From the NCBI RefSeq assembly GCF_000002425.4, contig NC_037274.1, positions 406,937 to 470,936 of the forward strand: a stretch of DNA of 64,000 nucleotides, written 5' to 3'. The stretch's first letter is position 1. Each line of letters starts with the position of its first letter. A model generated the notes under the pieces. It had not been told where the DNA came from and did not search any database. It saw only the letters and a program-made list of their open reading frames with translations. Of the stretch, positions 54,984 to 64,000 are shown in pieces. The translations under genes and the position numbers were made by a program. This DNA is from Physcomitrium patens (Eukaryota > Streptophyta > Bryopsida > Funariales > Funariaceae).

Positions 54984-56194
54984 AAACCGTGCGATTGAAT
55001 AGTGAAATATCGCAACAACAACCAGGTTCCTTTCTTTCCGCTTAACTTGCCTTTTGCTTTATAATTCCTTTGTTTATTGGCCCTCAAAAACTGAGGACCT
55101 TAGCATTATTAGATTCAGGAGCATCTGCTTGTTTTTTAGACAAAGAATTTGCAAAGCGTCATAAGATCCCTTTAGTACAAAAATCTAAACCTGTTCATGT
55201 TGAGGTCATAGATAGGCAACCTTTATTGTCTGGTAGTATCAACCATGAATCAAAACCTATAGAAGTGACGTTTAAGGGCCATAGTAGTCATATTATTTTT
55301 AATATTATTAGAACTCCATTAAATCCTGTTATTCTTGGTCTTTCTTTGTTGAAAAAGCATAACCCATCCATAGATTGGAGGTTGCGAAAGATGACCTTTC
55401 CCACAAAACCACTCAAGAGTAAGCCTAGTAGAAAACCCCGAATAAAAAAATCCTTATTCATTGGAGCAAGAGCGTTTGTAAGATCGTCCAAGGAAGGTAC
55501 ACTGTTTGTCATTTATGTGACTCTAACTACCAGAGAGAAGATCTCGACAGGAAGTATATCAGAGCAATATAAGGATTTTAAAGATGTGTTTCAAAAGAAG
55601 AATGCCAATATGCTACCGGAACACCAACCATATGATTGCGCCATAGACTTGAAGGAAGGAGCACAACCACCTTTTGGCCCAATCTACAATCTATCGCAGA
55701 TGGAGTTGGCGGAATTGCGAAAGTACATCAATGAGAATCTAGCCAAGAACTTCATTCGTCATTCAAAATCGTCAGCTGGAGCACCCATCTTATTTGTGAA
55801 GAAGAAAGATGGCTCGTTGCGTATGTGCGTGGACTATCGAGGCCTCAACAAGGTAACAAAGAAGAATCGTTATCCGTTACCCTTGATTTCTAGTCTCTTA
55901 GAACAACTTGGACGTGCAAGGATCTTTAGAAAAATTGATCTAAGGGAAGCTTACAACCTCGTACGAATCAAGGAAGGAGATGAGTGGAAGACAGCGTTCC
56001 GTACAAGGTATGGCCATTTTGAGTATAATGTCATGTCTTTTGGTCTTACCAATGCTCTAGCAGTCTTTCAACATATGATGAATGATATTTTCCGAGAGCA
56101 CCTTGACGATTTTGTTGTCATTTACTTGGATGATATTCTGTTATTTTCCAAAAACGAGAAAGAGTATGAAAAGCACATTCGTTTGGTCTTATAG
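54974..56194 (+). pseudogene. Element F protease and reverse transcriptase
   Basis: A 374-codon open stretch (55070-56194). Protease: [20 protein letters not shown] (intact DSG), [36 protein letters not shown]. Linker [72 protein letters not shown] (Asp), [36 protein letters not shown] (YLDD intact). All visible catalytic residues survive in this segment; the first stop is at 56192. Between gag and 55070 there is one stop (near 55043). Confidence 0.92.
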
Positions 56195-57030
56195 AAACTA
56201 AGCAAGTGAGGACTATATGCCAAGTTGGAGAAGTGTTTATTTCACCAAATAGAGATGGAATTTTTGGAGTTCGTTGTGACTACAGATGGCTTAAAGATGG
56301 ACCCCAAGAAGGTGGAAGCAATCGTATCTTGAGAGGTTCCGAAGACGATTAGAGACATATAATACTTTTTTAGTTTTACCAACTTCTATCGGATCTTCAT
56401 CAAGAATTACTCTCAAGTTGTTGCTCCTTTCATTCGGTTGACATACAAGGATAAGCTAGAATGGGGACCTCTAGCGGAGAAGGCGTTTCAAGCCCTGAAG
56501 ATCACATTTACTACGGCTCCAATCTTGGTATATCCAGACTTTACAAAGGCCTTTTATTTAGAAATTGATGCTTCAGATTTTACTTTGAAAGCTGTACTTT
56601 CACAAATGGGAGAAGACAAGAAGCTCCATCCAGTTGCATTCTATTCTCGAAAGCTCTCTGCTGTTGAAATCAATTATGAGATCCACCATAAAGAACTTCT
56701 TGCTATAGTGGATTCTTTCCAAGAATGGCGTCACTTTCTTGAAGGAGCTGCACACCCAGTAACCATATACACAGATCACAAGAATTTGGAGTATTTCATA
56801 TCGGCTCGAGTTTTAAATCGACGTCAAGCTCGGTAGAATATGTCGCTATCTAGGTTCGATTTTGTTATCACTTATCGACCTGAAAAGCAGCAAGGACTAT
56901 TTGATGCCTTATTGAGGAGATCGTATCTTCTACCAAAGGCTGGAAAAGCAGCGTTTGATCAACAACGTTTGATCAACAATAATTTTGATTTTGTGCTACT
57001 ATTGTGCCAATTGATGCTGACTTCCTGAAT
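56195..57030 (+). pseudogene. Element F RT thumb and RNase H
   Basis: Thumb segment LYAKLEKCLFHQIEMEFLEF with stops at 56192, 56207, 56328 and 56359, then FYRIFIKNYSQVVAPFIRLT. RNase H: YLEIDASDFTLKAVLSQMGE (Asp), YSRKLSAVEINYEIHHKELL (Glu), YTDHKNLEYFISARVLNRRQ (Asp), stop at 56834, LFDALLRRSY (Asp). Confidence 0.9.
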
Positions 57031-58448
57031 CAGGTACGTACCGTGACCATTGAAGATTCAGTAGCCATTGATATCAAGCAACGTGCCAATGACCACAAGT
57101 TCAAGGTGGAGGGAGATCTTTTATACTTTGAGGAGCGGTTGTATATTCCAAAAGGACCAGCACGACTCTGAGTTCTTCAATCTTGCCATGATTTTCTAGC
57201 TGCGGGACATTTTGGATTCAACAAGACCTTAGAGCTTATTTCTCGAGATTTTTGGTGGCCCCAAATGTAGAAGGATGTGAAAGATTTTATCCTCTCCTGC
57301 GACATATGTTGAAGATCCAAGAATCCTTGACATCGCCCTTATAGACTCCTAGAACCATTGCCGATTCTACGTCGACCATGGTCTTCAGTTTCCATGGACT
57401 TCATCACAGACCTGCCATCATCGAACTCATTTGACAGCATCTTTGTCGTGGTAAATCAGCTTACAAAGATGGTGCACTTTGTCCCTTGCAAAAAGATGTC
57501 GTCTAGTGAAGTCACAGCAAGGCTCTTTCTCGATAATGTATATCGATATTATGGACTACCAGATGATATCCTATCAAATCGAGGAATCCAGTTTGTATCA
57601 AAGTTTTAGAGATCTCTCTTTGAGATACTGAAGGTAGATATCAAGTTTACTTCGGCTTTTCATCCTCAAACTGACGGCCAAACGGAACAGGTGAACTAAG
57701 TCTTGGAACAATACTTACGATGTAGCATCAACTATCAGTAAGATAATTGGACCGCATATCTGTCGCTAGCCAAGTTTGCATATAACAACACCCTCCATAC
57801 GTCGACTCAATACACACCATTCTTTTCCAACTATGGATATCATCCGAAGCTTGATTTATTGAGTCTGTCAGCAAATAACAATCCAGCAGTTGAAGGATTT
57901 GTAAAACAACTATCATAGCTTCAAAATACGTTGAAACTTCAATTACAATCCACTCAAGAATCCTACAAGGCGTCTGCAGATAGATTTTGGAATCAAGCAC
58001 CTACTTTCAAAATTGGAGATAAAGCATGGCTTCTTCGACGGAATATCAAGACCAAGAGACCATGTGATAAGTTGACTATCGAAGATTGGGACTATTTATC
58101 ATCCAGAAGCAAATCAATCCAGTGGCATACCGTTTGGAATTACTGGCTTTTATGAAGGTACATCCAGTCTTTCATGTTTCTCTGTTGGAGCCTTATCGAG
58201 AGTCGTCTTTTTCTGAAAGAGTGCAATGTCCACCACCTAGTATTGAAATCGAGAACCATGAAGAATACAAGGTTGAAAAGGTACTAGATTCACGATGAAG
58301 GTGGGACAAGTTAGAGTATCTTGTTCATTGGTGTGACTACGACATTAATGAGCGAATGTAGGAGCCAGTTGAAAATCTCGCCAATGTGCCGCAAAAGGTA
58401 CAGGAGTTTCATCAACAACATCCTCATAAATCTAAGCTGGTTCGATGA
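57031..58448 (+). pseudogene. Element F integrase with chromodomain
   Basis: Zinc domain: CHDFLAAGHFGFNKTLELIS, FWWPQM-stop, FILSCDIC. Core: PWSSVSMDFITDLPSSNSFD (Asp), ILSNRGIQFVSKF (second Asp replaced by Asn), TDGQTEQVN-stop-VLEQYLR (Glu kept). GPF-like segment, [16 protein letters not shown]. Chromodomain about 58255-58420: [11 protein letters not shown]-stop, WDKLEYLVHWCDYDINE, EPVENLAN; ends at TGA 58446-58448. About nine stops. The chromodomain shows the same VLDSR...LEYLVHW core as E. Confidence 0.88.
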
Positions 58449-58582
58449 TAGCTTCCTTTTGAAGCTTGCTCATCCAAGAATATAAGAAAGGGGGAGAGCA
58501 CCACCAAAATTCGTAGTTGATGTAGTTATTTTCTCCAAGATAAAGTAGAATTTTTTCAGTATCCATAGTTTGGTCTACTGAT

Positions 58583-58906
58583 ATGGATAGCCAAAAGATA
58601 GATACTATGCTAGTCAGATTATCTCAATCAACTAGCTCACAAAGGCGACCCCAAGATGAAGAACTGCCTACACCATGACGACAACGGAGGATACCGAGTA
58701 ACTGATCATTGGTGATTGTATTTGAGTTCGAGTCTGCTTATGATGGTCAGCCAGAAGGGGTGTTTGCAGGACAATTTCACAATGAAGACACGGAAGTTCA
58801 TGCTTGGTCAAAAGTCGAAGGCGTAGGCCACTACCGTTGGCTTGAAGGGCCAATGAACCACTTGCCTCGTGAACAACAGTTAGAGTTCATAGTAGACGTT
58901 ATATGA
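58583..58906 (+). pseudogene. ORF3 copy of element F
   Basis: 108 codons from ATG 58583 (MDSQKIDTMLVRLSQSTSSQ) to TGA 58904-58906, with two stops near 58676 and 58703. The downstream 65 codons are open: LVIVFEFESAYDGQPEGVFA, then EVHAWSKVEGVGHYRWLEGP, MNHLPREQQLEFIVDVI. Alignment with E and G is clear in the LSQ-S start, the LVI-x(2)-E centre and the GHYRWL-x-GP-x-NHL core, despite strong DNA divergence. No known domain recognised. Confidence 0.72.
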
Positions 58907-58972
58907 CAGATCTTCATTTTCTTGCGTTGATATTGATTAACAACAACATTGCTTCTCAGAGACCTTGAAGCT

Positions 58973-58986
58973 AAAGGAAGGGGTGA
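58973..58986 (+). other. Element F polypurine tract
   Basis: AAAGGAAGGGGTGA immediately before the 3' LTR. Confidence 0.85.
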
Positions 58987-59307
58987 TGTTAGGGACATAG
59001 TCCTTAGAACCTTCTAGAGACAAGTTTTTAGAACCTTCTAGAGATAACTTTCTAGAACCTTCTAGAAGCAAGTCTCTGGAACCTTTTAAAAACTTCCAAG
59101 TTGGTAGAAGTTGCTTGAGAAGCTTCCTAAATAGGAGTATATATTGGAATCGAAGCTGAAGAGTTCTTCAGTCTCGACAACACATCTCTTGGAGCTCTAG
59201 CTCACCTCTCTGGTGTTGTTCTTGTATTCATCTGATTAATCTAATTCTTGCCAATTCTTCTTAAACTTGTTGTTAGATCTCGAGCATATATTTCTGTGTC
59301 TATGACA
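58987..59307 (+). repeat. Element F 3' LTR
   Basis: 321 bp; same TATA (59138) and self-primer (59169-59180) as the 5' LTR. It contains the phased TTCtaGAAccTTCtaGAA at 59050-59067 and one additional GAAccTTC unit compared with the 5' LTR. Followed by target copy CATTG. Confidence 0.95.
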
Positions 59308-59478
59308 CATTGATTATATATTTAGACTTTTATAGATATATCATATGGCTATTTATCCTTATCTTACATATTTTTTTGATCTTAGGAAGTTATATTAGAA
59401 GCAATCTATAGCTTGATATTTAGACCATGAGCCTTACAATTTATAGGAGGGTTCTATAAGATCTTTTTAGTAGCTTAT

Positions 59479-60019
59479 TGTCAAGGATAAGAACTCGATG
59501 AAAAAACAATCCAGAGAAGTGAGCCTTCATTCAAAGAAAGGTAACAAAATATAAATAAATAAGTATGTATATTGAAAGAAAAACTAGAATGGCTATTGCC
59601 AAAAGATAAGAAAACTAGACACCCTTGAAACTAGACTAAAAGCAAGAAAGGAATTGACAAAAATGAAGAAGGCTTCACTCTTATCTCTATATATACTATC
59701 TAACTAGAGGCTACGTGGAGACATTCTATAGGACCTCCAATATGTGTTGACTTTGTAGGACACATGCCTTGACTTATAAGACAAGTTTTTCTATGTGTGG
59801 GCCACATAGTTAGCTTGATCTTCAAGCTAACAACATGTGTGGCACATGGTCAACTTGTTGACCACGTTTCAAATCCAAAAAGTCAATTAAAGATACCTAT
59901 GAAGTCAAAGTAGCATCTATGAAGCTTCTAGAAAGCTTCCATATTAAATACTATAGAATTAACTTATTTTTAGCTATTTGTATATGTAATTACTAGCTTA
60001 CATGAGTATGTCCGTGACA
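59479..60019 (-). repeat. Element G 3' LTR
   Basis: 541 bp, minus strand TGTCACGGACATA to CCTTGACA. A perfect three-unit heat-shock-like site GAAgcTTCtaGAA lies at 59921-59933. TATATATA from 59695; primer sequence CATTTTTGTCAA at 59665-59654, two substitutions from the D version, 30 nt downstream of TATA. Confidence 0.9.
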
Positions 60020-60033
60020 TTACCCCCCCTTCT
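60020..60033 (-). other. Element G polypurine tract
   Basis: Minus strand AGAAGGGGGGGTAA directly before the LTR. Confidence 0.85.
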
Positions 60034-60060
60034 AGGGACGAGTTCTGCGAGGAACGGTCA

Positions 60061-60483
60061 TCATATGTTGAAAAAATCTATGATGCGACGAATTATATTC
60101 GCCACATACTCTGATCTTTATTTTCTTCGAAGATGATTGATAGGGCCTCTCAACCATCGGTAGTGCCCTATACCAGGGCGGGAAGACCACCTAGTTATTT
60201 GATCATTATTGAGGCCTTCATAACTTCTTTCGAGTAGAACATTTGGAACACCATCAAGAGTTGTTCCTATCTCTACCAAAATCACCAAACATCGGGAGTC
60301 CCTTCCCAAATCGTGATATCAAATACATTGTATCTTGCCATCTATTTGCGAAAGAACATGTCGTTCTTGAAGATCTTCATCTCGATTACATCATCTTGAA
60401 GGTTGTGACAATCGTAATGTCTCGTCCGATAGGACAGCAAGTGAAGGCTCTTGAGTCGAATCCACTGGTTGTTGATTCTCCAT
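60061..60483 (-). pseudogene. ORF3 copy of element G
   Basis: 141 codons from ATG 60483 (MENQQPVDSTQEPSLAVLSD) to TGA 60061-60063, with three stops. Clear segments: NRDEDLQERHVLSQIDGKIQ, YHDLGRDSRCLVILVEI, NVLLERSYEGLNNDQIT, RWSSRPGIGHYRWLRGPINH, RSEYVANIIR. Identical in length to E and H. The overlapping frame 60342-60659 is a shadow. Confidence 0.7.
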
Positions 60484-60601
60484 CTCCTGAACGTCACAAC
60501 TACAAAGAAGCTATGAACAAGAATTGAAAGTAGAATGTTATCTTGCCTAGATATTGTTTCTTTTATAAAGAAGGTTTTCATCTTAATTTTGATGGATTTC
60601 G

Positions 60602-61990
60602 TCAATGAAAAGCCTCCATCGCCTTTGCTGCATTTGCAAAATTCTTTATTGGCTCCCATGTGCGTTCACTAATACCATATCCACGCCAATGGACAAGATA
60701 TTCTAATTTATTTTGGCGCCGCCTCGAATCTAAGACTTTTTCTACTTCAAACTCTTCATTATTGTACACTTCTATAGGAGGAGGTCGAGCTTGTCGTCTT
60801 CTTCATATGTCCATTGTCTTATATAGTTCAAGAAGAGATACGTGGAATACTAGATGGATTTTCATTGACTCCTGTAGATGTAAACGATATACAACTGGAT
60901 TGATTTGTGCAAAAATAGAAAATGGTCCTAGCCTTCGATAGTCCAACTTGTCACAAGGACAAGTGGCCTTGATATTGCGATGAAGTAGCCATACCTTATC
61001 ACCCAAGAAGAATGGTAGTTGTTCCCTTCGATAGACATCCGCATTGATCTTTTGTTGTTCTTGAGCCTCTTATAACTGCGCCTTCATCGTTGCATGTAGC
61101 TCTTATAAATGAATTGCCAAATCTTTCACAACAGGATTATCAACTTTTGAAAAGTCAAAAGTATTTAGTCATAGATGGTAACCATAATTAGCAAAGAAAG
61201 GTATTTGTTTTGTAGAAGAATGTACTGTGTTATTGTAAGCAATTTCTGCCAATGGTAAAAGAGTTGTCCAATCATCTTGTTGGTAGTTAATGGTACATCT
61301 TAAATATTGCTCCAAAACTTGATTAACACGCTCCATTTGTCCATCACTTTAAGGATGGAATGCCGAAGATAGTTTTATATCTACTTTTAGAATCTTAAAA
61401 AGAGTGCATCAAAATCTTGATACAAATTGAGTTCCCCTATCTGATATAATATCCTTGGGTAATCCATGATAGCGATAGATATTGTCAAGAAAGAGCTTGG
61501 CTATTTCTTCACCTGTGATAGATTTTGTACATGGTACAAAATATGCCATCTTGGTAAAATGATCTACTATCACAAATATAGAATCATAAGAACCTAAGAT
61601 TGGAAGATCCGTGATGAAGTCCATAGAAATAAAAGACCACGGTTGTTTTGGAATGGGTAATGGGTGAAGAAGTCTAAGAGGTCGATGATAAGGAGTTTTT
61701 GATCTTGAGTAAACATCACATAATTGTACAAAATCTTTGATTGCCTTCCACATTTGAGGCCACCAAAAATCCCTAGATATCAGCTCCAAAGTCTTATTAT
61801 ATCCAAAATGTCCTGCTGCTGAGAAGTTATGACGAGCTTGAAGAACACGTAAACGTGTTTCTCCTTCTGGAACATATAGGCATCCTTTGAAATAGAGTAG
61901 ATTGTTCTTAAATTCAAATTTAGAGTGATCATGAGATTTAGAAGAATTATTCTTGATATCGTGAACAAGAGGGTCTAAAGACATACTTAA
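60602..61990 (-). pseudogene. Element G integrase with chromodomain
   Basis: Zinc domain LQARHNFSAAGHFGYNKTLE, FWWPQMWKAIKDFVQLCDVY. Core: ISMDFITDLPILGSYDS (Asp), IISDRGTQFVSRF (Asp), a stop, [16 protein letters not shown] (Glu kept). Then GDKVWLLHRNIKAT, YRRLGPFSIFAQINPVVYRL, HVSLLELYKT and a chromodomain ending at TGA 60602-60604 (EAFH-stop). The 191-codon segment 61409-61984 is open. Five or more stops elsewhere. Confidence 0.88.
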
Positions 61991-62083
61991 CTAGACTTGC
62001 TTGAGAAAAGTTAAATCAACAATCAATGTTGATTTTATTGCTCGAAGATGAAATTGCTCCGGCTTCAAGAGAACCGTTCTTTG

Positions 62084-63565
62084 TTACTCAAAAGCTACAT
62101 CTCCTACTTTTGGTGCAAGATAAGAACGTCTAGACAAGGCATCAGACAAACCTTGTTGTTTTTCTGGCTGATAAGTGATGATGAACTCGAATCTTGATAA
62201 AGACATACTCCAACGAGCTTGACGACGATTTAATACGTGTACTGACATAAAATATTCGAGGTTCTTGTGATCCATATACACGGTGATTGGACTGGAAGCG
62301 CCCTCTAGATAATGATGCCATTCTTGAAAAGAATCCATAATTGCAAGAAGTTCTTTGTCATGGATCTCATAATTGATTTTTGCTGCTGAGAATTTTCTTG
62401 AATGAAAGGCTACTGGATGAAGTTTGTCATTTGTTCCCATTTGTGATAAAACCACACCCAAAGCAAAGTCTGATGCATCTATTTCCATAAAGAATGCTTT
62501 GGAAAAATCAACACGATACAAGATTGGTATAGAAACAAACGCTGTCTTCAAAGATTCAAAAACAACTTCTGCTTCTTGATTCCATTGGAGTTTGTCTTTA
62601 CAAGTCAAACGTGTAAGTAGAGCTGCAACTCGAGAAAAGTCTTTGATGAAGATCCGATAGTAGTTGGCAAATCCCAAAAAACATTGGACATCTCTTACCG
62701 TTTTTAGAATCTTCCAATCTATAATAGTTTGAACTTTCTTAGGATCCATCATAAGTCCATCATTTGAAATGTTGTAACCTAAGAAATCGACTTGAGTAGT
62801 GTGGAATATATACTTTTCTATCTTGGCATAGAGTCCTGCATCTCTTAATTTTGTAACACACGACGAACATGAAGTTTATGTTCTTCTGGATTCTTAGAAT
62901 AGATTAAGATGTCGTCTAGATAACAAACTACAAAATTGTCCAAAAACTCTCGAAAAACATCATTCATTAGATGTTCAAAAGCTCCAAGTGTATTTGTAAG
63001 TCCAAAAGGCATGACGTTGTATTCAAAATATCCATACCTAGTTCAAAATGCAGTCTTTTATTCATCTCCTTCTTTGATGCATACTAGATTGTATGCTCCC
63101 CGAAGATCTATTTTTGTATAGATCTTAGTTTGATTCAGCTGATCAAGAAGTCCAGATATTAAAGGTAGTGATACTTGTTCTTGATGGTAATCTTGTTGAG
63201 TCCTCGATAATCAATACACATCCGCAATGATCCATCTTTTTCTTCACAAATAGAATTGGAGCTCCTATCGGAGATTTAGAATGGTGTATGAAATTCTTGG
63301 CTAGATTTTCTTCAATATACTCCTTGAGTTCAGTCAACTCATTTTGTGATAAACTATAGATTGGTCCGAATGGCGGTTGTGCTCCTTCTTGAAGGTCAAT
63401 TGAGCAATCATAGGAACGATGTTCCGAGAATGTATCCGTATTCTTCTTTTCGAATACATCTTGAAATTCTTGATATTGGCTTAGAATGCCACTTGAAGTC
63501 TTTTCACCAATAGGAACACGTGTGGCATAAATAATATATGGTGATTCTTTCATAGCGGCATGCAA
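62084..63565 (-). pseudogene. Element G reverse transcriptase and RNase H
   Basis: Linker [54 protein letters not shown] followed by a one-base shift, the YLDD motif near 62915, a frameshift near 62840, MMDPKKVQTIIDWKILKTVR, VQCFLGFANYYRIFIKDFSR. RNase H: MEIDASDFALGVVLSQMG (Asp), NYEIHDKELLAIMDSFQEW (Glu), YMDHKNLEYFMSVHVLNRRQ (Asp), LSDALSRRSY (Asp). Open for 222 codons at 62084-62752. Confidence 0.9.
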
Positions 63566-63622
63566 GAAAGCTTTTGCACCTATAAATATGAGTTTAATTG
63601 AAGTGGACTTATGACTCTCTAT

Positions 63623-64000
63623 TTAATTAACTACACTGTTAGTTATACTTTTAGAAAAAGTAAGAGTTCGGAAAATCCAATCTATTTGAGGGTTGTATTT
63701 TTCTAACCACGATAAACCTAAAATGACTGGATTAAAGGGAGATCTAATGATATTAAATACTACAAAACTATTATGACCATTAATTATTACTTCTATATGA
63801 AGGATTTTATGAGTAATATCTCCAGAAGACAATGGACGATCATCTATGACTTCTACATGAATAGGTTTAGTTTTCTTTACTAAAGATATACTATGTCTTT
63901 TAATAAATTCTTCATCTAAAAAATACGCTGAGGCTCTCGAATTTAACAAGGTAGAGACTTTGTAATGTTTAGGTCCTAAAATAATATTTAATGTAAAACA
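63623..64000 (-). pseudogene. Element G protease (partial at window edge)
   Basis: LLNSRASAYFLDEEFIK stands where D/E/F have LLDSGAS, so the catalytic Asp is Asn and Gly is Arg: inactive. Then VEVIDDRPLSSGDITHK and [19 protein letters not shown]. The frame continues out of the window. Confidence 0.85.

Larger units (their letters stand above)
53382..59307 (+). mobile_element. Complete Ty3/gypsy chromovirus-like element F
   Basis: 5926 bp with LTRs 53382-53678 (297 bp) and 58987-59307 (321 bp), both TGTTAGGGACATA to ATGACA. It is flanked by a perfect 5-bp target duplication CATTG (53377-53381, 59308-59312). Internal order: self-primer site, leader, gag, protease, RT, RNase H, integrase, chromodomain, ORF3, polypurine tract. 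Less AT-rich and better preserved than D/E, but stops in gag and pol make this copy non-autonomous. Confidence 0.97.
59479..64000 (-). mobile_element. Ty3/gypsy chromovirus-like element G (5' part outside window)
   Basis: Minus-strand 3' LTR 59479-60019, polypurine tract, ORF3, chromodomain, integrase, RNase H, RT and protease, leaving the window inside the protease. Closest to E. The primer site, leader and 5' LTR are not visible. Confidence 0.92.

Noticed and set aside
60342-60659. 105-codon minus frame, and the similar 38600-38803 plus frame
   Set aside because: They overlap ORF3 and the chromodomain end in another frame. The ORF3 frame is the one conserved with element F.

Overview
This 64 kb window is nuclear DNA made almost entirely of nested, mostly decayed retrotransposons. 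I found no host gene, rRNA, tRNA or CRISPR array. A eukaryote is certain and a land plant is most likely: there are long-LTR Ty3/gypsy elements with a plant-style integrase C-terminus, solo LTRs, and a LINE whose reading frame resembles plant L1-type polyproteins. I cannot name the species. Two of the gypsy families look more like fungal (Tf1/sushi-type) elements than the usual flowering-plant clades, so a non-seed plant, or even a TE-rich fungus, should stay open. All family assignments are from motif recognition, without a database search.

Layout. 1-5480: old gypsy copy B (+), broken by a solo LTR at 2124-3457. 5540-8365: gag zinc-knuckle remnant, LTR-like blocks and a GC-richer block with a long A-run. 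8369-8779 and 17463-18776: element C (+), split by element A, a young, complete, minus-strand gypsy element (8780-17462) with 1.33 kb LTRs. 18777-23712: element D (-), missing its 3' end. 23713-33705: unassigned sequence, a ~1.5 kb inverted repeat pair (24935-26420 / 32165-33705), a MITE-like element and fragments of the D family (28062-29180, 29468-30080, H at 30127-31345). 33706-39797: element E (+). 40440-46150: a dead LINE (+) containing a ~1.4 kb insertion. 47556-50240: element I (-). 50241-53381: AT-rich, nothing identifiable. 53382-59307: element F (+), complete, with 5-bp target duplication CATTG. 59479-64000: element G (-), running off the window.

The most interesting system is the D/E/F/G/H/I group. 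Its order is LTR, leader with four GGATTACC-like motifs, gag (CA plus one CCHC knuckle), probable -1 frameshift, PR, RT, RNase H, integrase, chromodomain, then an extra conserved small ORF (ORF3), polypurine tract and LTR. In D, E and F the sequence 2 nt downstream of the 5' LTR is not an obvious tRNA primer site. It is complementary over 11-12 nt to LTR sequence 30-31 nt downstream of the TATA box, i.e. to the predicted first bases of the element's own mRNA. The paired bases covary between F and D/E. This is the arrangement known for self-priming Tf1/sushi elements. The LTRs also carry heat-shock-element-like GAAnnTTC arrays, strongest in F.

Elements A and B form a second family: a DHG instead of DSG/DTG protease motif, an FLDD RT motif followed by IPIKG, 4-bp target duplications, and RT in the -1 frame after a stop shared by A and B. 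Removing each LTR insertion and one copy of its 4-bp duplication restores the interrupted reading frame of the host element.
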